A stretch of DNA of 64,000 nucleotides from positions 1 through 64,000 of the forward strand of contig CAJSZV010000014.1 in the NCBI GenBank assembly GCA_910574345.1. The letters run 5' to 3'. The notes beneath the pieces are model-generated. The model had not been told where the DNA came from. It saw nothing but the letters and a program-made list of their open reading frames with translations, and ran no database searches. Below are positions 15,939-24,084 of the stretch, in pieces (position 1 is the first letter of the stretch; every line of letters starts with the position of its first letter). The position numbers and the translations under genes are program-made. Source of the stretch: Clostridiaceae bacterium. Its GTDB lineage: Bacteria > Bacillota > Clostridia > Lachnospirales > Lachnospiraceae.

Positions 15939-17234
15939 ATGAACACTCTCCGCAGACGCCTGGCCGGGCTTTATACCATTACCGCCGGAACCATCCTCCT
16001 ACTTGTTATGGCGGCATTCTGTCTGTTTTCCCTGAGAGAAGCCGAACACAGCCAGTTGGAGCAGTTTCAGCTTATCTGGAGTTCCCTATCTTCCAGATTC
16101 CAGTCCTCCACTATGTTCACCCACGGCTTTCTTGCCCGGACGGAAGCCGACTATAACCTGATTATCCATATCCGGGAAAACGGCATTCCTTTCCGGTTTC
16201 AGGGTTCCTGGACTCCTGCAACAGACCGGGATACCCTTATCCGCCGAGCCATGGATACCGCCGGAGACCAGGGAGTCTACATGGATGTGGCTCCCATATC
16301 CTCCACCGTAAACATGTCCTCCCTCATCACCATAAGCGGTGACCACAGCGACAGGTATTACGCTAAAATTCTGTCCCTTGCCGCCGGAAAAGGCGTAAGA
16401 AGTATCTGTGTAATCTCCAGGATCCCGCCTGTAATCCAGTCTCTTGGAGGAACCATTCCTTATGTGTGCGTCTTAAGTGTCCTGGGAATCGGCGGTCTGT
16501 GGCTCATGAGCTGGTATTTTGTGGGATGGTCCTTAAAGCCTGTGGAAGAAAGCAGAAAAAAACAGGCCGGTTTTATTGCCGCTGCGTCCCATGAACTGCG
16601 CTCTCCCCTTGCGGTCCTGAAATCCGCCGCCCATGCTATGAACGCCTCCCCCTCGGACACAGACGCTCTCCTTCCTCTCATCGACCAGGAGTGCAGCCGC
16701 ATGTCGCGGTTGGTAGATGATATGCTCCTTCTGGCCTCCTCCGATGCCGAAACCTGGAGCGTGCACAGGGAAGAAGTTGATATGGACACCCTCCTTATCG
16801 ACCTTTTTGAATTCTTTTGCCCTGTATGTAAAGAAAAGGGGGTCTCCCTTGGCCTGGAACTTCCCGAAGAACCTTTGCCTGTCATAAGCGGGGATCCCCA
16901 GAGACTCCGCCAGCTTCTCATGATTCTTCTTGACAATGCGAAAAATTATACTCCCGCCGGCCGGTCCGTCACAATGAGCGCCGCGACTGACCATAAAAAT
17001 AAGGCCCTGATCCTTGCGGTAACGGACCAGGGCTGCGGAATTCCCGACGAACATAAACCTTATATTTTTGACCGGTTCTACCGGGCCGACTCCGCACGGG
17101 CAGATAAAGAACACTTCGGACTGGGCCTTAGCATTGCGAAAGAACTTGCAAGGCTTCATCATGGCACCATCTCTGTGAAGGATGGAGTTCATGGAGGGAC
17201 CTGTTTTGTGGTTACTCTTCCCTGGTCAGCTTGA
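15939..17234 (+). CDS. Sensor histidine kinase
   Basis: This 431-residue membrane kinase has TM1 (about 11-32), an external sensor region of about 140 residues and TM2 (about 172-196). A HisKA domain with H218 in SHELRSPLAVL and a HATPase_c domain (N-box near LLDNAKNYTP, G1 DQGCGIPDE, G2 GLGLSIAKEL) follow. No obvious HAMP domain separates TM2 from HisKA. The external region could read the state of the adjacent lipoprotein or adaptor. It is cotranscribed with the response regulator. Confidence 0.92.
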   Translation: MNTLRRRLAGLYTITAGTILLLVMAAFCLFSLREAEHSQLEQFQLIWSSLSSRFQSSTMFTHGFLARTEADYNLIIHIRENGIPFRFQGSWTPATDRDTLIRRAMDTAGDQGVYMDVAPISSTVNMSSLITISGDHSDRYYAKILSLAAGKGVRSICVISRIPPVIQSLGGTIPYVCVLSVLGIGGLWLMSWYFVGWSLKPVEESRKKQAGFIAAASHELRSPLAVLKSAAHAMNASPSDTDALLPLIDQECSRMSRLVDDMLLLASSDAETWSVHREEVDMDTLLIDLFEFFCPVCKEKGVSLGLELPEEPLPVISGDPQRLRQLLMILLDNAKNYTPAGRSVTMSAATDHKNKALILAVTDQGCGIPDEHKPYIFDRFYRADSARADKEHFGLGLSIAKELARLHHGTISVKDGVHGGTCFVVTLPWSA

Positions 17235-17326
17235 GTTCATATCCAATCTCATTTAGATAATTTTTATAAATCATTCCTTATATTCTCCTCCAAAATGTGA
17301 AACAATATAACTGTTACAGCCGAATT

Positions 17327-17356
17327 TTGACTTGCAATAAATATTATTTATATAAT
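17327..17356 (+). promoter_or_regulatory. Upstream promoter of the GntR-LacI-type regulator
   Basis: TTGACT and TATAAT are separated by 18 bp. The -10 abuts the inverted repeat at 17355-17376, so the regulator may repress its own gene. Confidence 0.65.
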
Positions 17357-17376
17357 TTGCCTAATATACGGCAAAT
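17355..17376. promoter_or_regulatory. Operator-like inverted repeat
   Basis: ATTTGCC, 8 bp, GGCAAAT forms perfect 7-bp arms and covers the start region of the upstream promoter. The likely binder is the regulator encoded immediately downstream. Confidence 0.55.
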
Positions 17377-17399
17377 TTGCCTATTTTTATTTGTATAAC

Positions 17400-17428
17400 T
17401 TGTCTTATTAATTTAATTCAGATATAAT
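17400..17428 (+). promoter_or_regulatory. Second promoter of the regulator gene
   Basis: TTGTCT and TATAAT are separated by 17 bp. A start near 17435 would leave a very short leader that still includes the ribosome site at 17437-17443. Confidence 0.45.
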
Positions 17429-17448
17429 AAGCCCATGAGGTGAGAGAT

Positions 17449-18540
17449 ATGTTGCGGTATAAGGAGATTAAACGGCAGCTTTTAAACCTGGCAGATCACA
17501 TGTCTCCCGGAGAAAAGCTTCCGTCAAGGCTTTCCCTTTGTAAAAAACTTGATACCAACCGGCGGACTCTGGATAAAGCCATTGGGGAATTGTGCGTGGA
17601 AGGGGTTTTCTATTCTGTGAAGGGAAGCGGCACCTTTATCAATGCCTTTAAAAAAGAAATCATATACACAGCAGAAAACTGGGGATTAATCCTTCCCAAT
17701 GTCAGGATGCCGGTTTTTGCCAATATTGCAGAGGCTATCGAAAGCTTCGCGAACTCCAAAGGAATCAATCTGATTCTTTGTAATTCGGACGAAGATATCG
17801 AGAAACAGGAAGGATATATTCAGAGATTAAGCAAATCACCTATATCCGGTTTCATCATGATTCCCGTAGTTGTGGATGATATTTTTACCAATATAAACGT
17901 TTATACAAGATTGCTGGAAACCAAAATTCCTCTGGTATTTTGCAGCCGGGTTGTACCCAATATCAATGTCCCCGTTGTCATGATCAACAATTTCTACGGC
18001 GGCTATATCGCCACAAAGCACCTTTTAGATCAGGGATACCATAATATCGCCTTCATAGCCATTCACGATCACAACAAAGGGTCTGTCACCAAAGAACGAT
18101 GTCAGGGATACATCAGCGCATTGATGGAATCGGATATTCCCGTAAACTACCACTGGATTCTTGCAGAAAATGAAATCCAGGATTCCAGAGCTGCATACGA
18201 AAGAATCCGGAAGCTTCTAAAATCCAGCAAAGAAATTGATGCTATCTTCGGCAGCAATGACGAGACTTGCAAGATCGTCTATCAGGCCATAAAAGACAGC
18301 AGACTGAAAATATCCGATCATATCGGCGTAATCGGTTTTGATAATACCCTTCATTGTATGAATATGGTTCCGCCTTTGTCTTCTCTTACTTATAATGGTG
18401 AAGATATCGGTTCCATAGCCGCCGAAATCTTATGGAATATCACTCAGGGCACCTACTTATCTCCTGATTATCCCCATTATTTCTGTAAGCCTCAGATTGT
18501 GTGCCGTGAAAGCTGTATGGGACCTATCCATAAGCCATAA
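17449..18540 (+). CDS. GntR-type winged-helix / LacI-type sensor regulator
   Basis: This 363-residue regulator combines an N-terminal GntR winged helix (about 1-70; KLPSRLSLCKKLDTNRRTLDKAI, VKGSGTFI) with a LacI/periplasmic-binding-type sensor domain (about 85-355; GLILPNVRMPVFANI, LVFCSRVVPNINVPVV, DHIGVIGFDNT). This is the AraR-like architecture, in which a sugar releases the repressor. The ATG at 17449 is preferred over GTG at 17440 because GAGGTGA lies five bases upstream of it. It heads a sugar transport operon and probably controls it; candidate operators are at 17355 and 18578. Confidence 0.88.
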   Translation: MLRYKEIKRQLLNLADHMSPGEKLPSRLSLCKKLDTNRRTLDKAIGELCVEGVFYSVKGSGTFINAFKKEIIYTAENWGLILPNVRMPVFANIAEAIESFANSKGINLILCNSDEDIEKQEGYIQRLSKSPISGFIMIPVVVDDIFTNINVYTRLLETKIPLVFCSRVVPNINVPVVMINNFYGGYIATKHLLDQGYHNIAFIAIHDHNKGSVTKERCQGYISALMESDIPVNYHWILAENEIQDSRAAYERIRKLLKSSKEIDAIFGSNDETCKIVYQAIKDSRLKISDHIGVIGFDNTLHCMNMVPPLSSLTYNGEDIGSIAAEILWNITQGTYLSPDYPHYFCKPQIVCRESCMGPIHKP

Positions 18541-18577
18541 ACCATATTTTGAATTACTGTATTTTATTTCCGATTCG

Positions 18578-18594
18578 GCAATTGGCGCCATTGC
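18578..18594. promoter_or_regulatory. 17-bp near-palindrome upstream of the transport genes
   Basis: GCAATTGGCGCCATTGC is symmetric at all but two base positions, including the centre. It lies in the 106-bp gap between the regulator and the solute-binding gene and could be a second operator. Confidence 0.4.
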
Positions 18595-18646
18595 TGCTTT
18601 CGGAAGTTTAATAGAAAAAACAACAAGCCTAAAAGGAGAGAGCACT

Positions 18647-20005
18647 ATGAAAAGAAAGATAACGGCCATATTGCTGGCAGGATGTTTTTTGATCGGAAGC
18701 CTTGCGGGGTGCGGAAATAAGAACACTGCAGGCAGTAATAACTCTGATACCTCCAAAACTGACGCCGCTCCCACAAGCACAGCTGCCGGCGGGACCGGCA
18801 ATACAGCAAGCAGCCCGTCGGGTGATATCCAAAACGAAGACATAACCATCACCCTTTGGCATCGCTGGAGCAGTTTGACAGAGGAAGCCCTTATGAATCT
18901 TATTGCTGAATTTGAGGAGGCCAATCCCAATATCCACGTAGAAGTCACGGCGAAATCCGGAGAATATTTTACTCTCCTTCAGTCCATGATTGCCGATGCC
19001 GCCGCTGGCAATGACCTGCCTGATGTATTTGTAGGCGGATACAACCTATTAAATTATATTGCAACGGAACTAAAACCAACTGTCATAGATGAACTGGCCC
19101 CATCTCAGAATGATCTGGACAAGTTAACCTCCTATTTCCAGCCTGGTATGATGGAACTGGCCCAGTATGACGGCAAACAAGTAGGGCTGCCCTTTGCAGT
19201 CAGCATCATGCCCATGTACATCAATATGGATTTGTTTCGGGAAGCCGGATTGACGGAAGCTGATATTCCCACGACCTGGGACGAGGTATTTGAGGTTGCC
19301 GAGATCATTGAAAAAAACACCAGTGCCGCCGGCGTCCAGATTCACAACATGGCAGACGCATGGGGAGATCAGGCACTTGTTTTCTCCCGAGGGGGGCAGC
19401 TGCTTACAGACGACAAGCAGAAATGTAATTTCACCAATGAGGGATGTATCGCCGCACTGACCATGTGGCAGGATCTCTACAGCAAGGGATACGCCACGGA
19501 GCTTTCCTCCAGTGAGATTCAGTCAACCTTTACATCAGGAAACCTGGCAATATACTGCACCTCCATCATGTCTGTAAACACCATTGTGGAGTACAGTGAT
19601 TTTGAAGTGAAAATCTGCAAAACTCCTTCCTTCAAAGATCATGACTTAAAACTCCCCTCCGGCGGAGCGGCTCTCATCTCCTTCAGCAAACAGCCGGAGA
19701 AACAAAAGGCTGTCTGGGCTTTCTTAGACTATGCCAGCAGCAAGGGAATGGTCAACTGGGCCAAGGATTCCGGATACCTGTGTCCTACCAATGTGGATCT
19801 GGAACTCAACGATTACATGAAAGCCGCATATGAATGTCTTCCTTACAGCGTTGCATGGGAATGCTGGCCCGGCGGTTCTGCGGGTATGGAAATCGACAGC
19901 ATGTGGATCACCACCCGCAACGAGATTCTCTGGGAAGGCGCCGATGTGACAAAAACGCTGACGGAATTAGAAGAAACGTGCAATATGATGTTGGAGAACA
20001 AGTAA
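18647..20005 (+). CDS. Sugar ABC transporter solute-binding lipoprotein
   Basis: This 452-residue extracellular binding protein has a signal peptide with lipobox LAGC (C22), a Ser/Thr/Gly-rich linker (to about 62) and a family 1 solute-binding domain beginning ITITLWHRWSSLTEEAL. It would be anchored outside the membrane and deliver a carbohydrate to the two permeases at 20867-22610. The start at 18647 follows AAAGGAGAG and gives a proper signal peptide. The binding motif is generic, so the sugar is unknown; the neighbouring isomerase suggests a monosaccharide or inositol-like compound. Confidence 0.9.
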   Translation: MKRKITAILLAGCFLIGSLAGCGNKNTAGSNNSDTSKTDAAPTSTAAGGTGNTASSPSGDIQNEDITITLWHRWSSLTEEALMNLIAEFEEANPNIHVEVTAKSGEYFTLLQSMIADAAAGNDLPDVFVGGYNLLNYIATELKPTVIDELAPSQNDLDKLTSYFQPGMMELAQYDGKQVGLPFAVSIMPMYINMDLFREAGLTEADIPTTWDEVFEVAEIIEKNTSAAGVQIHNMADAWGDQALVFSRGGQLLTDDKQKCNFTNEGCIAALTMWQDLYSKGYATELSSSEIQSTFTSGNLAIYCTSIMSVNTIVEYSDFEVKICKTPSFKDHDLKLPSGGAALISFSKQPEKQKAVWAFLDYASSKGMVNWAKDSGYLCPTNVDLELNDYMKAAYECLPYSVAWECWPGGSAGMEIDSMWITTRNEILWEGADVTKTLTELEETCNMMLENK

Positions 20006-20031
20006 CTGCAGACCTGGAGGAGGAAAGAAGA

Positions 20032-20850
20032 ATGAATTTTATTTATAATAAAAATGAATACGCAGTTACTACCTGGACCCTGGAACATATGACCTTAAAG
20101 GATGCCTTAAATGTCTTTGACCGGTACGGTTTTAAGAATATAGAAATCTGGGCCGATACGGTACACCTGGATCCGCGGTGCAGCCCGGATATCAAAGAAA
20201 TAAAAAATCAGATCCGCAGCCTCGGCATGCAGGTGCACTCCGTCCATGGCCCTTTCCGGAATTATAAAAATCCGCCGTCAGAGGAAGAAGCCTTCCGTCG
20301 TTTCCGCACGGATACCCTTAAAAAGACCATTGATTATGCATATGAACTGGGATGCTCCATTCTGGTCATGCATGCCCTGGACCGGAAAGAATACAACTAT
20401 TCCGTGGAGCAGATTCCCATGGTGCAGGATTATGTAGGCGAAATCGCCCGCTACGGAGTTCAAAACGGCGTCCAACTGGCAATCGAAGACATCCCTCCCG
20501 GCAAGAAGTCCGACGAGATCTGCACCACCCTGGAGAATCAGAAAAAAATATTTGGCCATTTGGGCGTAAAGTATTGTCTGGATATCGGACATGTCCCGCT
20601 TTTGGGGGCGGACCTGTTTCGGGAGACCGATGCTGCCGGATCGGATCTCATTACCTTCCATATCCATAACAACAGCGGTATATCCGACGATCATTATCTG
20701 CCGGACAACGGCATCATCGACTGGCCGCAGCTCCACGACTATATCCGCAGCACGGGCTTTCAGGGTGAATTTGTGTTGGAGATATACGGCGGAACCGACA
20801 AAGAAGGGGAACTGGATACGTTGAGACGAATGGACAGTCTCTTTAAATAG
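20032..20850 (+). CDS. Sugar isomerase/epimerase, xylose-isomerase-like TIM barrel
   Basis: This 272-residue protein shows the AP-endonuclease-2/xylose-isomerase-like fold. Key segments include VHGPFRNYKNP, VMHALDRKEYN, LAIEDIPPGKK (metal-ligand Glu), YCLDIGHVPLLGADL (Asp and His), ITFHIHNNSG (His) and FVLEIYGG (Glu). These match the divalent-metal site of the family, which includes inosose isomerases, tagatose epimerases and hydroxypyruvate isomerases. It starts 26 bp after the binding-protein gene with GGAGGAGG. It lies between binding protein and permeases, so it likely acts on the imported sugar or its product. Confidence 0.87.
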   Translation: MNFIYNKNEYAVTTWTLEHMTLKDALNVFDRYGFKNIEIWADTVHLDPRCSPDIKEIKNQIRSLGMQVHSVHGPFRNYKNPPSEEEAFRRFRTDTLKKTIDYAYELGCSILVMHALDRKEYNYSVEQIPMVQDYVGEIARYGVQNGVQLAIEDIPPGKKSDEICTTLENQKKIFGHLGVKYCLDIGHVPLLGADLFRETDAAGSDLITFHIHNNSGISDDHYLPDNGIIDWPQLHDYIRSTGFQGEFVLEIYGGTDKEGELDTLRRMDSLFK

Positions 20851-20866
20851 AAAGGGGATTGCAATT

Positions 20867-21787
20867 GTGTCAAAAAATGAGAATTACACACCGGCCAGAA
20901 GGAGACCCTTTAGCCGGGAGGACGCCTGTTTCTGGCTGTGGCTGATTCCCGTCATAGCAGCTTACGGGTTATTCAAGTATTGGCCCATGATTTACAGCTT
21001 TATCTTAAGTTTTGCCAATTGGAACTTTATCTCTGATTTTACGTGGGTAGGGTTTGGCAACTATACCAACATGTTCTCAAAGACCATGTTTATAAAAGGT
21101 ATGGTCAACACCTTAAAATATATTGTTTATCTGTTCCCGTTTTTTGTGATCCTGCCTTTGCTGCTGTCGGTTATGCTTTTGAATGTCCGAAATAAATTTG
21201 CCCAGGAATTATACAAAACCCTGTTCTTTATTCCGAATATACTGGCTCTCTCCATTGTTTGTATGGTATGGCTGTGGATATTTTCATCCTCCTACGGATT
21301 ACTGAATAACTCTCTGACCAAACTGGGCATTGCATCGGTAAACTGGCTTACCAACAGCAAAACCGCCTTTTACTGTATCGTAGCTGTATGCGGGTGGAAA
21401 TATCTTGGAATGAATATGATCCTGTTTATCGCAGGACTCCTGGGTATCTCCCAGGACTGCGTGGAAGCCGCATATATTGACGGCGCCAGCGGCTGGCAGT
21501 GCTTCTGGAGCATCAAAATGCCCTTGCTGGCGCCCACAACAGTCTATGTAGTGATTACCTCCGTTATTTTTGCGGCGGAGCGCGCATTTACGGCAATCAG
21601 TGTTCTCACCTCCGGCGGTCCCTCCTACACAACTACTAATTTGTCCTATGTGATTTATGAATTTGCCTTCAAGTACTATAATATCGGCACTGCAAGCGCA
21701 ATTTCAACCTTCACATCTGTCTTTTTCCTGCTGCTGACGGTTATTATGATGCGTACTATGGGAGGCTATGGATATCATGAAGAATAA
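20867..21787 (+). CDS. Sugar ABC permease (MalF/UgpA-like)
   Basis: This 306-residue protein has six membrane segments and the EAA loop EAAYIDGASGWQCFWSIKMPLL. A GTG start at 20867 is used here because AAAGGGG precedes it and no nearer ATG keeps the first helix. It overlaps the next permease gene and lies in the regulator-binding-protein-epimerase-permease operon. Its ATPase must come from elsewhere in the genome. Confidence 0.88.
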   Translation: MSKNENYTPARRRPFSREDACFWLWLIPVIAAYGLFKYWPMIYSFILSFANWNFISDFTWVGFGNYTNMFSKTMFIKGMVNTLKYIVYLFPFFVILPLLLSVMLLNVRNKFAQELYKTLFFIPNILALSIVCMVWLWIFSSSYGLLNNSLTKLGIASVNWLTNSKTAFYCIVAVCGWKYLGMNMILFIAGLLGISQDCVEAAYIDGASGWQCFWSIKMPLLAPTTVYVVITSVIFAAERAFTAISVLTSGGPSYTTTNLSYVIYEFAFKYYNIGTASAISTFTSVFFLLLTVIMMRTMGGYGYHEE

Positions 21788-22610
21788 AAAAAGATTACTG
21801 TCTCAGAGCCTGCTCCATGTTGTCAGCCTTGTACTGCTGATTATTATTCTCTTTCCCCTTTTATGGATGGTTTCATCATCCTTAAAGACACCGAAAGAGC
21901 TGTTTTCCAACGGCATCAATCTGCTTCCAAAGCAGATTACCCTGGAGAATTACCGGTTTGTTCTGGAAAAATACGATTTTGTTCAGTGGCTTCTCAACAG
22001 TATTGTCACTACCTTCGGCATCTTTATCCTGCAGGTATTCATTTCCCTTATGGGTGCCTTTGCACTCAATTATTACAGGACCAGATGGAACCGCATCATG
22101 TTCTACTTTGTGCTGATCACCATGGTAATCCCTTTTCAGGTTACCATGATCCCCAATTATATTCTGATCAGCAATATGGGCCTGGTAGATACACAGATTG
22201 CCGTGATTCTTCCCTATGCTGCCAATGCGACCACTTTCTTTTTCATATATCAGCAGGTGCGCAGCATTCCGAAGTCCTACTATGAAGTCGCCCGTATAGA
22301 AGGCGCTCATTCCTTCTGGGTATTTCAGCATGTAATGTGCGGACTGTGCAAGGGCTCCATTGCAGCCGTATCGATTCTGACTATCATTGATGCCTGGAAT
22401 CTTTACTTCTGGCCGCTGTTAGTGCTGTCCTCACCGAAGTCACGGACACTGACCATTGCTTTAAAACAGTTTGCCGATTATGAGGTAGGCGATAACTGGG
22501 GACCCTTCATGGCCACGGCCAGCCTAGCGTCTCTGCCCGTAGTCCTGGCCTATACCTTTTTCCGGCGTCATATTATTGATGCCTTTGTTTCCTCAGGCAT
22601 CAAAGGCTGA
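21777..22610 (+). CDS. Sugar ABC permease (MalG/UgpE-like)
   Basis: This 277-residue six-helix permease has the EAA-type loop EVARIEGAHSFWVFQHVMCGL; the usual Ala-Ala-Asp-Gly core is changed to Ala-Arg-Ile-Glu-Gly. The ATG at 21777 has GGGAGG 11 bases upstream, while the ATG at 21768 is too close to that site. It is the last gene of the operon and is followed by the dispersed repeat and a hairpin. Confidence 0.87.
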   Translation: MKNKKRLLSQSLLHVVSLVLLIIILFPLLWMVSSSLKTPKELFSNGINLLPKQITLENYRFVLEKYDFVQWLLNSIVTTFGIFILQVFISLMGAFALNYYRTRWNRIMFYFVLITMVIPFQVTMIPNYILISNMGLVDTQIAVILPYAANATTFFFIYQQVRSIPKSYYEVARIEGAHSFWVFQHVMCGLCKGSIAAVSILTIIDAWNLYFWPLLVLSSPKSRTLTIALKQFADYEVGDNWGPFMATASLASLPVVLAYTFFRRHIIDAFVSSGIKG

Positions 22611-22638
22611 GAGGCAAAAACTTTCACGTTCTAACCAC

Positions 22639-22683
22639 AGTCAAGCCAGCTTGACCTTGGCTCGTTGCCTTAGCGAGAATAAA
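22639..22683 (+). repeat. Dispersed 45-bp palindromic repeat, copy 2
   Basis: This copy has the same orientation as that at 3710-3754 and 41 of 45 matching bases. The 18-bp palindrome core has two changes, at its first base and within the centre. It lies between the convergent ends of the permease and argH genes. Confidence 0.8.
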
Positions 22684-22685
22684 TT

Positions 22686-22705
22686 GGGCTGCCAGCCGGC
22701 AGCCC
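22686..22705. terminator. Hairpin between convergent permease and argH genes
   Basis: GGGCTGCC and GGCAGCCC form a perfect 8-bp stem with a 4-base loop. T-rich tracts follow on both strands, though neither is a pure T-run. It is probably a shared terminator. Confidence 0.65.
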
Positions 22706-22710
22706 TCTCT

Positions 22711-24084
22711 CTACTCTTCCATTCTCCTGCGGCAAAGCTCAATGACCTGCCTCATAGCCGCCTGCCCCGGCGCCCCGATAGTAACCCTCTTCTCCACGCA
22801 AGTCTTTAAGCTGATGGCCTCATACACATCCTCCTCAAACACCGGGCTCACCGCCTTAAACTCCTCAAGGGTCATATCTTCCAAAGCCATATCCCTCTCA
22901 ATGCAGTAAAGCACCAGCTGCCCTACTATACCGTGGGCATCCCTGAAGGGCACTCCGTGATTGACCAGATAATCCGCCGCGTCCGTAGCATTGGTAAAGC
23001 CATTCTTCGCGCTTTCCTCCATCACATCCTTTCTGAATGTCATGGTGGATATCATCCCTGTAAAGAGGGCCAGACACCCCTTAACCGTGTCAATGGCATC
23101 AAAGGTCAGTTCCTTATCCTCCTGCATATCCTTGTCATAAGCCAGGGGAATTCCTTTCATGGTGGTGAGAATGGACATCAGCGCCCCATAGACCCGCCCT
23201 GTCTTGCCCCGCACCAGCTCCGCAATATCCGGATTCTTCTTCTGAGGCATAATGCTGCTTCCTGTGCTGTAGGCATCATCCAGTTCCACAAAGCGGTATT
23301 CGTTGCTGTTCCAGATAATGATCTCCTCGGAAAACCGGCTCAGATGCATGGCAATGGTGGACAGGGCGCTTAACAGTTCGATCACATAATCCCTGTCAGA
23401 CACCGAGTCCATGCTGTTCAGTGTAGGCCCATAAAACCCCAGAAGCTCCGCCGTATATTCCCGGTCCAAAGGATACGTGGTTCCCGCCAGCGCTCCGCAG
23501 CCAAGAGGACAGTAGTTCATCCTCTCCCTAACATCATAAAGCCTGGTTCTGTCCCTGTAAAACATTTCAAAATAGGCTCCCATATGGTGGGCCAGGGTCA
23601 CGGGCTGGGCTTTCTGAAGGTGGGTAAATCCGGGCATGCAGGTATCCGCATGTTCTTCCATAATCTTTAAGATTGCCCCCAAGAGCCCCTTCACCAGACG
23701 ATCAATCTCCTCTATCTCATCCCGACAGTACAGCTTCATGTCCAAAGCCACCTGATCATTGCGGCTCCGCCCCGTATGAAGCCTTTTTCCCGCCTCTCCG
23801 ATCCTCTCGATGAGATTCGCCTCCACAAAAGAATGAATATCCTCATGTTCCTTCGTAAAGCTTAACCTCCCCTCATCCAGTTCCTTAAAGATCTCCTCTA
23901 ATCCCCCGATGATCTTGTCTTTATCCTCTTCTGACACGATCCCCTGCCTTGCCAGCATGGTTACATGGGCAATGCTTCCCCTGATATCCTGGCGGTAGAA
24001 TTTCTGATCAAAGGATAATGACTCATTAAAATTATGCACCAGCTGGTTCTCTTCTTTTGTAAAGCGTCCGCCCCAAAGTTTCAT
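22711..24084 (-). CDS. argH: Argininosuccinate lyase
   Basis: This 457-residue fumarase/aspartase-superfamily enzyme carries the signature GSSIMPQKKNPD and the N-terminal KLWGGRF motif. It splits argininosuccinate into arginine and fumarate, the last step of arginine synthesis, in the cytoplasm. Length is usual for the family (about 460). The start overlaps the yfhO stop as ATGA, an odd partnership; no argG is in the window. Confidence 0.96.
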   Translation of the reverse strand: MKLWGGRFTKEENQLVHNFNESLSFDQKFYRQDIRGSIAHVTMLARQGIVSEEDKDKIIGGLEEIFKELDEGRLSFTKEHEDIHSFVEANLIERIGEAGKRLHTGRSRNDQVALDMKLYCRDEIEEIDRLVKGLLGAILKIMEEHADTCMPGFTHLQKAQPVTLAHHMGAYFEMFYRDRTRLYDVRERMNYCPLGCGALAGTTYPLDREYTAELLGFYGPTLNSMDSVSDRDYVIELLSALSTIAMHLSRFSEEIIIWNSNEYRFVELDDAYSTGSSIMPQKKNPDIAELVRGKTGRVYGALMSILTTMKGIPLAYDKDMQEDKELTFDAIDTVKGCLALFTGMISTMTFRKDVMEESAKNGFTNATDAADYLVNHGVPFRDAHGIVGQLVLYCIERDMALEDMTLEEFKAVSPVFEEDVYEAISLKTCVEKRVTIGAPGQAAMRQVIELCRRRMEE

